DNA of 15,435 nt from Thoreauomyces humboldtii (taxonomy: Eukaryota > Chytridiomycota > Chytridiomycetes > Spizellomycetales > Powellomycetaceae): positions 1 to 15,435 of the forward strand of contig JADGJA010000546.1 of NCBI GenBank assembly GCA_027596035.1, written 5' to 3'. The notes below the pieces were generated by a model. That model searched no databases. It was not told where the DNA came from and was given only the letters and a program-made list of their open reading frames with translations. Each line of letters begins with the position of its first letter. The first letter of the stretch is position 1. Shown piece after piece: positions 9,035 through 15,435 of this stretch. The translations under genes and the position numbers were made by a program.

Positions 9035-10555
9035 ATGGGAGTAGATGGCTTGATACCTTTTCTCAGAAAGACCGTGCCGGCCGTGCTATCCCCAAGGCTC
9101 GACCTCTTCGGAATCAGGACGTTGGCGATCGACGCGCCGCTTTGGATGTCCCAGTTTCTTTACTCTGGGGAAGTCAACGGGGTCGAGAAACGCGACAAAC
9201 GTATCGTCAGCGGGATTGTTGCGCTCACGAGGTCTCTCAGGCGAACGGGCGTAGAGGTACTGTTGCATTTCCGTTCCTTCCTGCTGTTTCTGAAGCTGAT
9301 ACTGCGATCGTAGCCCATCTTCGTCTTTGATGGTGCCTTACCTTTGAAGCAGAAAGCCGCCACACATGCCCTGCGCAGTCGACGGCGGTCTTCTCTCGGA
9401 AAGGAGGCTCGGATCGAAGGCCTTCGTCGCCAGATGTCTCACAAAACCCTCTCGATGTTGGGGTTGGACCAGCACCTCGAATTAGGGACGCTCTCTGATA
9501 TACGCACCCTCAAACAATCGTGTTTCGAATTCAAAAAACGATCGGCAATTGAATCGGCGAGATCAGTTCATGAAGAACGCTTCGGGAATATCTTGGATGA
9601 TGAAGTAGACGATGACTCACCCCAGTTGTCACTGCTCCCGCTATCCGAAGAAGAGTGGACAGAGCGCATGGAAATTCTCACTGCACAACTCAAAAGTCAC
9701 GCCGATGACCTCCTCGACGTGAGCAGAAGCATGTCGACATCTGTAAATCTCGAGATCCAAACGCTCCAAGAGCTTACAGAAGAAGCCAACTATGAGGATG
9801 CAATCGGCTTCCTTACGGCCATCCATATTCGAGCAACAATAGAGGAAAGCAAGAAAAACCGTAGATCGGATCGCTTGAATTCCCAAGATGTCATATTCGC
9901 GAAACGGATACTCGACGTAATGAACGTGGAGACTGTACAGGGATCCCATGAGGGTGAAGCGATGTGCGCGGCCCTCGTCGACGCGGGATTTGCCGACGCG
10001 ACCTCCAGTGAGGACACTGACGTCCTGTTATTCGGCGAAGGACCTCTCCTTCGTCGTTTGTTCTCGCGTTCGGACGAGACGGTTCAAATATCTCCCCTCG
10101 AGGTCCACGAGGCTCTTGGACTGTCCTCGGCAGAGTTCCTTGACTTTTGCATCCTCCTCGGCACGGACTTTTCCGGCAAGCTCATGAGAGTGGGACCTAG
10201 GACTGCTTTCAAGCTAATTCGGAAATACGGGTCGATCGAATCGATCTTGGAAGCCGAACCACAGTATCAGCCAGACGCGACCTGGTCGTACCAGAGCGCT
10301 CGTCAGGTTTTTACGCGTCTCAGGGAGGTCGTACCGAAGGAAGTGCGCGAACGTCTTCGAGCAAAGCAGAAGCTCAGGGATGCGATGGAACCGGGTTTCG
10401 TCTTTCGTGGTCAAGACATTGGAGGGTTCCTCACCGAAGTCGCAGAGTTTACCGATGAAGAGGTCAGAGCGACGATCGAAGCAGATTGGTCCAACCCGCC
10501 GCCGGAGCATGATGAATCGATCGGCTTGATGCTCACTGCAGCAGCCGGGGCGTAA
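9035..10555 (+). CDS. XPG/FEN1-family structure-specific 5' nuclease
   Basis: Two exons, 9035-9256 and 9314-10555, give 487 residues. The 57-bp phase-0 intron has donor GTACTG and acceptor TAG. The start MGVDGL matches the free Met-Gly start of FEN1-type nucleases, whose N-terminus threads into the active site. The N-domain carries Asp33 (LAIDAPLW) and Asp80 (PIFVFDGALP). The I-domain carries Glu288 and Glu290 (HEGEAMCAALVDAGFADAT), Asp308 and Asp310 (SSEDTDVLLFG) and Asp359 (LLGTDF). All seven acidic metal ligands are therefore present. A helix-hairpin-helix follows (MRVGPRTAFKLIRKYGSIES). About 208 residues separate Asp80 from Glu288, against about 70 in FEN1, with an acidic insert near 165-175. 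No PCNA-binding motif was seen at the C-terminus. It is probably a DNA flap or bubble nuclease of a fungal XPG-like subfamily, not FEN1 itself. Confidence 0.88.
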
Positions 10556-11142
10556 AGTCTCCGCGCACCAAGCACGTGGCAGCCGTCTCTCGCTGACATG
10601 ACTGGAAAACGAGGACCTGTCGAAATGCACAGCCGTCACGAAGCAGACTTCAAAAAGGCGTAGTTCGGCTGTTAGGCTCGAGCCAGCCGTGCCACACTGG
10701 GCGATTCTTTAACCTCATGTCCCTTGTACCATTCTTGTAGATACCCGATCTCTCTTCCCCTTTTTATCCAGCCGGAGTTTATGAATGCAATTCGAGAGAA
10801 GATTCCTGCCGCCCATAATGAATTCTTACCACATCCATGCGACCAAACATCTCGCAGGGTTTCAACGCGCGGTACATGTCATTGCAAAGACTCATGGGAA
10901 GCGGCTTCGGCCCGTCCCTTCAAACTGACCGACAGCTATCTGGATTACACGCAAAGAAGCGCTTGTTCGGAACATGACCATTGTCGCATTGCCAAAGCCT
11001 GCAGCAAGGAAATTGCAAGTCGAAGGAATGCCTAAAGAAAGCGCCTAGTGCGAGCAATAACGACGGGAAGAACAAGTTGCGTTGTTCCAAGTTCTGGACA
11101 TCATGTTTTCTAATGCTGCAAAAGGTATGTCATTCTATCAAT
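10556..11142. other. Intergenic region between convergent XPG-like and FAD-oxidase genes
   Basis: The two genes end facing each other here. Open frames are short and without motif. The DNA is more A/T-rich than the flanking exons, as expected for 3' untranslated regions. Nothing else was recognised. Confidence 0.5.
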
Positions 11143-12980
11143 CTAGTAGTGTGGAGGTCTGCGGCAGTTTCCATCCGCGCTCCACGCCTCGCTGCCCACG
11201 CATTGCCAGCAGACGAACAGACCGTTGGGATCCCACTGGTGCTTGAGCTGCCTCAGCTTAGGGTAGTGGGCACCCCAGAAAGTCTGCTGCCAGTCCTTGT
11301 CTTGTCCGTCGGCCTCGTTCAAGTAGGCACCGGAAGCTGGCGCGAGCTTCTTCAGAACGTTGACCTGGGTGGTGGTAGCCTTCCTGGCCAGAGCGATCTC
11401 GGCCGCAGTGGCGTTGTTGGCCCATCCGTTGGTGGTGACGAGATGCCAGTGAGCGGTCCTCCAAGCCGGGTTGACGGCGCTTGAATCCACGGGAGTTCGT
11501 GACACCTGACCGCCTGCGACGAGGAGAACGAGAAGGTACTGACTTCCCAGGTCGAGCACCTCGTCCAGCGCCGAGGACACCTGAGCACGACCGCCGGCGG
11601 TGGCGAAGAGGGACTCTGGGATCAGACGGGAACCGATCGCGACCTCGTCTCCGACGCCTTGGGTGCATGTGGTGGGATCGAGGACGCAGGAACCGGTCTG
11701 GAAGGCTTGGTAGAAGCTAGGGAATCCGAGGGACTCGCCGGTGACTGCGATGTCGAGAGCGTGGGCTTTGGACACGAGGGGAGCGAACGCTTGAGCTAGG
11801 GTGACGTTCGTACCGTTGGGTTGGAAGGCCTCGGCTTGGATGTAGTTTGCTCCCAGAACAAAGTAGCCGGAGACACCAGCGGCATCGAGCCTGGACTGAG
11901 CGTCCACGAACGCCTCACGAAGCAGAGTGACGGCGGTGGAGTTTGCGGAGGACAGAGTGTATAGCCCAACAGCAGTCGGGGGCGAGGGGTGTGTTTTGAG
12001 AACAGCGGATGTGACCACGCCGAAGGTGGAACCGCCTCCGCCACGAAGAGCCCAGTAAAGAGTGGGGTTGGTGCAGGCGTTGGCGATCACAGCAGACCCG
12101 GAAGCGGTGACTACGGAGAACTGAAGATGACCCAAAAGCCAGGATGGGTTAGCATGCGTGGTAACTCGAGGAGGACGTTTTTAAAAATTATATGACGCAC
12201 CTGCAGAGCGTTGTCCGCAGCGAGGCCGTAGGACCTCGAGAGAGGACCGTGGCCGGCACCTTGGAGGTATCCACCCACTGCTCCGACGGTTTCCGCGGCT
12301 CCTCCGACAACGGCAAGGTTGTGTCCTGCAGCTGCGAGGTACACGGAACCCCACTGTTCTCCGGCAGCAATCTCGACTGCGCCGACAGCAGAGGGGCCCT
12401 TGCATCCAGCAGGCACGAAGGCATCGATGAAGTTAATCCCCTTCATGTAATGCGTATCAAGGAGGAACGATCCGGGAGCCGTGGATTGACCATTGTACGA
12501 GTGTCCCGTGTTCTTGACCGCAAGACGCAAGTTGTGGGCGCTTGCGAACTGGACCGTCTTCTGAACGTCAGCAGGTGTGGTGGCCAAGACTCCGTACGTG
12601 CTGACGGCGCCCTGTCCGCAGGTCGCGCCGGCCGAGAAAACCACGGGACACGTGTCGACGCCCGTGCGACGATCGCCTTGGGTGTTTCGATGCATGGTTG
12701 CTCCGGGGAACTGCTCACGCACGTAAGGGTTGTCGAATCCATTGGTGATGGTGGCGCACGTGGTGGCGTTGTGCGCGGGTCCGGGGTAGCATGAGATGGC
12801 GGGAGGAGAGATGGAGACGAGACGACCGGAGACGGTCGAATTGAAAGCTGATAGGACTGAAGTGGAAGGGAAGCAGGAGTCGCTTGAAAGACAGCGGCAG
12901 GAAGAGCTCGAAGGAGCGGCCCTGGTTGGTCCCACTGCTAGGAGAGCGGCGAATGCCAGGACGGGTACAGTGAAGATCAT
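11143..12980 (-). CDS. Secreted FAD-linked oxidase, berberine-bridge-enzyme type (VAO superfamily)
   Basis: Two exons on the minus strand, 12201-12980 and 11143-12120, give 585 residues. The 80-bp phase-0 intron (12121-12200) has donor GTGCGT, a CTAAC branch-like site and acceptor CAG. A signal peptide covers about residues 1-21 (MIFTVPVLAFAALLAVG, cleavage near TRA-AP). The Cys-rich N-terminus is followed by the FAD_binding_4 domain: VKNTGHSYNGQST with His160 as the expected covalent FAD link, then GYLQGAGHGPLSRSYGLAADN and, after the intron, WALRGGGGSTFGVVTS. The second cysteine link of bicovalent members seems absent (VGGAAETVGAVGG near 225-237). The C-terminal BBE domain has YLNEADGQDKDWQQTFWG and LKHQWDPNGLF, ending VGSEAW. 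Family members oxidise sugars, alkaloids or polyketides with O2 and release H2O2; the substrate is unknown. A TATA box lies 82-88 bp upstream. Confidence 0.92.
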
Positions 12981-13061
12981 GGCGAGGTTTACTTTTCGCA
13001 GGAGAGAGCCAGCTCTTGCAGTTCGGTCAAGAACGCCGACGCGCCGTGCGTCTCCGGGACG

Positions 13062-13068
13062 TATTTAT
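13062..13068 (-). promoter_or_regulatory. TATA box of the FAD oxidase
   Basis: TATTTAT on the plus strand reads ATAAATA on the minus strand, 82-88 bp before the ATG at 12980. This fits a start of transcription about 30 bp further on and a short leader. The tandem TACTGTA motif lies just upstream of it. Confidence 0.6.
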
Positions 13069-13076
13069 GTACATGG

Positions 13077-13089
13077 TACTGTACTGTAC
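13077..13089. promoter_or_regulatory. Tandem TACTGTACTGTAC motif upstream of the FAD-oxidase TATA box
   Basis: Two overlapping copies of TACTGTA lie about 9 bp upstream of the proposed TATA box of the FAD oxidase. It is the same core as at 6095-6106 and 15041-15062. A regulatory role is inferred from position and recurrence. Confidence 0.4.
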
Positions 13090-13211
13090 GCGCAGACGCC
13101 GAACCAAGCGGCAAGCCCGTGCGGGCTGCAGCAGCTGCTTCTTCGTTTTCCCTTTGCTTCTTCTTCGTTTTCCCTTTTGCCTTGGTGCTTCCGTCGTGCG
13201 CGACACCCCCG

Positions 13212-13228
13212 CACACACACACACACAC
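13212..13228. repeat. (CA)n microsatellite
   Basis: An uninterrupted 17-nt CA/AC tract, about eight and a half units. It is likely to vary in length between strains. Confidence 0.85.
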
Positions 13229-14320
13229 TTGAACGCGCCCCAGATGGTAGGCAGGTTGGCTGCTGGCGAAACGGCCAGCGCAAAAGGAACGACGAAACGG
13301 CAAAACGCTGTCCAAAACTGCAAAAAGTTTTCCACAGCAGCAAAGGAAGACACCCTACCGTACCCCACCCCAGCACCACGTCCGGCGGGAGTTTGGCATG
13401 CGGGTTGCCCGGCGCACTCGTGGGCGCGTGCTCGGCGGGGGTGCAACTGGCCGCCCTGGCATTGTCTGCGGAAGGAGGGGCAAGCAGGCCTTCTCCAAGA
13501 GATTCGAGATTCGGCATTTGAAATCGAAACGTTTAGATGTAGACACCTGCCCACGGGAATCGATGGTGCCGTCTTGGAGGCACGTCAACTGCGAGCCTGT
13601 GGCGGATAGGGATACCCGACACCTACTATGGAACCTTCCTGAAAGCTGCTTGCATGTGCCAAACAACAAATTGCGTGCTGCTCTGGCTTGCAAGCCGACT
13701 GGCCTTCCCTAACGGCGCTTCGCTTGGGCGGTCTACGTGCGCCAGGGTTGTGCGCTGCATATCGTCACCTGTAGGAGCTGTCGTACTTTTCGCTCATTTC
13801 AATCTCTTAAGGGTATCGCAGTCTGACCTTTTGCTTCCGGCCATGAGGACTGATTTGTTAGCCGACTGGGAAAAAGCAGGGATTGCGACCGGACATGACG
13901 TTGCGCTGCCGCTGTAGCAAAGAGTAACAGACCCCGACTTTGCCAACCACCTTTAAAGAACGCCCATGCCGACTATGCCATGATTGCTATCGCCAAACAT
14001 TCTCGAGAGGATAACGGCCGCCGAATCTGGAGCACAGGGATGCGTGTGGCTGCCTATTTCTGATTGAATGCAAAAGCTCGAAGGAGGAGAAGGTGTCAAT
14101 TCCATAGTTGGTTCTCCGCTCTCCTCGGCGAGGTCTGCGAATCGAAGCAAGAGGTGGCATGCTCAATTCCCTCAAGAAGGATTACCTATCTCACATGCAT
14201 TGCATCATTGCAAATGCTAAGTCCCAGTTGATTGGGCTCTCGACCTGCCATTGAATAGGGTGAGTGCAAAAAAGCGGCATCTCGGTGAGCAATGTAGAGA
14301 GATAGCAACGGGAAGACGTC

Positions 14321-14350
14321 GCGATTGACAGGTCTGCGATTGACAGGACA
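14321..14350. repeat. 15-bp tandem duplication
   Basis: GCGATTGACAGG occurs at 14321-14332 and again at 14336-14347, exactly 15 bp apart, with differing three-base tails. It looks like a small local duplication in non-coding DNA. Confidence 0.75.
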
Positions 14351-14887
14351 GCGACGCACCATCTCCGTCCAACTACACGTACGTACACTACCGCTACCGC
14401 TACTACTGACCTTTTTTGCACCCCGGGATGTACCGGTGCTATAAAGCACTGCGCGGACGTTACATGTTCACAAGGAGCCTGCCTGCCGCGGAGGCAACAA
14501 GTCAAGATCCTTGCCGGTACTGTGGCTTTTTTCTTTTAATTCCATTCCATGAATATCGATTAACAAGCGACATGATACCGCCAAGACTCCCCCGATATGA
14601 TATCTCCTGCCAGTGCATTCGGATCTTTGGTGTAAGTATATCAGTTGAAAGCGGAGGTTCTGAGTACGACACGCCATGCGGTTTCACGGACGGCTGATAG
14701 GCAGTACCTGTATTATGATATTCCGTGGAACTTTCGAAAGTCCGCTCCGCAGGGGGAGCCCCGCGGATTGCCAAGCACTAGAATGCACTGGAATGCGACA
14801 GCGGGATGCCTTCGTCGGAACTGCATCATGCTGGTGTCCTGGGTTTGACTGCGTACGGTGACCGGAAGTTTCCTCTTTCAAAGGGAG

Positions 14888-14903
14888 GAGGTTGCGCAAC
14901 CTC
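14888..14903. repeat. Perfect 16-bp palindrome
   Basis: GAGGTTGCGCAACCTC is identical to its reverse complement. It lies about 400 bp upstream of the small secreted-protein gene. It could be a binding site for a dimeric factor; there is no other support. Confidence 0.6.
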
Positions 14904-15040
14904 TTTCTCCTTTCCCGTCGCAACCTCGAGAAAGGCCTGTAGGGCTAGCATATTCTGCAGCCTTTGTCGAGCATATTTCTACGTCCATGCGGTTACGTCC
15001 CAGCCCCGTCCTGCAAAAGCCTCTTGAGTGTTCCGTCTGT

Positions 15041-15062
15041 GTACAGTATTCGTTTACTGTAC
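15041..15062. promoter_or_regulatory. Inverted repeat GTACAGTA-N6-TACTGTAC
   Basis: Two perfect 8-bp arms (15041-15048 and 15055-15062) are separated by six bases, about 240 bp upstream of the ATG at 15304. The core matches the motif upstream of the SIR2-like, Gln/His-rich and FAD-oxidase genes. Confidence 0.45.
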
Positions 15063-15200
15063 ATCATGATCAAGGTGTCACACGGTCAGCATAGCATCCA
15101 GCGTTGCCCGTTTCCGACGAAGGATCATTGCTTCATCATCGGGACGGCATTGCCTGCTTTTCGCGTTGTAGAGGTTGCCTGGGACATGTTTTCAGAGAAG

Positions 15201-15208
15201 TTTAAAAG
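15201..15208 (+). promoter_or_regulatory. TATA-like box of the small secreted-protein gene
   Basis: TTTAAAAG lies about 100 bp upstream of the ATG at 15304. It is followed by a C/T-rich stretch with CATCACATCAACC, a common look for fungal transcription starts. Confidence 0.5.
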
Positions 15209-15303
15209 GAGCGGGTGCATCACATCAACCCACCCTTCTCATCATCCGATTCCCAAAGTCGAGCACATTCCTCTTCATCAGTACCCAATCCTTGTCCTGA
15301 ATC

Positions 15304-15435
15304 ATGAAGTTCTCCCTCGCAATCGTCTCGGTTCTTCTCTCCGGTGTTCTGGCAGCTCCTGTGTTGAACGGTAACGGCCCGAACAACGGTGTCCAGCACG
15401 GCGGCAACAACGGTCCTTTCAACCCGCCCCCGCCC
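15304..15435 (+). CDS. Secreted Asn/Gly/Pro-rich protein, 5' part only
   Basis: The first 44 codons are present; the gene runs off the right edge. Residues 1-17 or 18 form a clear signal peptide: Lys at position 2, a hydrophobic core LAIVSVLLSGVLA, and likely cleavage at ALA-like positions before PVL. The mature part begins low in complexity, with Asn-Gly and Gly-Gly-Asn-Asn repeats and a run of prolines. The ATG has A at -3 and a TATA-like box about 100 bp upstream. It is probably a wall-associated or effector-like secreted protein; no domain is visible in the part present. The frame is open to the window end. Confidence 0.72.
   Translation, partial: MKFSLAIVSVLLSGVLAAPVLNGNGPNNGVQHGGNNGPFNPPPP

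Larger units (their letters stand above)
13090..15040. other. Long region without a recognised gene
   Basis: Nearly 2 kb hold no frame with family motifs or a believable exon chain. The long open frames at 13016-13609 and 13027-13554 look like products of G/C-rich composition. Minor structures include a (CA)n tract (13212-13228), a duplicated CTTCGTTTTCCCTTTGC block (13141-13157 and 13163-13180), a 15-bp tandem duplication (14321-14350) and a 16-bp palindrome (14888-14903). It may be regulatory DNA for the two flanking secreted-protein genes, or may hide a non-coding RNA. Confidence 0.45.

Noticed and set aside
12796..13609. Long plus-strand frames over and beyond the FAD-oxidase start
   Set aside because: They are antisense to exon 1 and then run through the promoter and CA repeat. 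No protein-like composition or motif was seen.
1..15435. tRNA, rRNA, CRISPR arrays, transposons
   Set aside because: No B-box-like GGTTCGA context with a matching cloverleaf, no rRNA-like stretch, no regularly spaced repeats, and no transposase or reverse-transcriptase motifs were seen.

Overview
The window is nuclear DNA of a fungus, most likely a basidiomycete. The genes are dense and split by many short GT-AG introns (57-155 bp). Branch-like sites read CTGAC, CTAAC, CTTAC or TACTAAT. The recognisable genes are eukaryotic housekeeping genes: COP9 signalosome subunit 6, the DENR/Tma22 translation factor, a kinetochore-like coiled-coil protein and an XPG-type nuclease. Secreted-enzyme genes lie to the right. 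The exact lineage cannot be told from the sequence alone. No rRNA, tRNA, CRISPR array or transposon was seen.

Layout, left to right. 1-682 is upstream DNA without a recognised gene. 683-2185 (+) is a two-exon gene for a stand-alone SIR2_2-type (sirtuin-like NADase) protein. 2431-3986 (-) is an eight-exon CSN6 gene, convergent with SIR2. 4131-5033 (+) is a five-exon TMA22/DENR gene with a 20-nt microexon; it is divergent from CSN6 across only 144 bp. 5141-6061 (-) holds a probable but unresolved gene whose first exon codes for a Gln/His-rich protein. 6062-6834 is intergenic and contains a strong hairpin. 6835-8767 (-) is an eight-exon coiled-coil gene resembling the kinetochore protein Sos7. 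9035-10555 (+) is a two-exon XPG/FEN-family nuclease, divergent from the Sos7-like gene. 11143-12980 (-) is a two-exon secreted FAD-linked oxidase of the berberine-bridge type. About 2.3 kb without a recognised gene follows. At 15304 a secreted Asn/Gly/Pro-rich protein begins and runs off the window.

The genes do not form an obvious pathway. Two groups stand out. The compact divergent housekeeping pairs (CSN6/TMA22, Sos7-like/XPG) have short shared promoters. The more accessory genes (SIR2-like, Gln/His-rich, FAD oxidase, small secreted protein) each have one or more copies of a TACTGTA/TACAGTA motif upstream, often arranged as a palindrome. That recurring motif and the fungal SIR2_2 protein are the most interesting leads. 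All exon structures were assembled by eye from splice signals, reading phase and family motifs.
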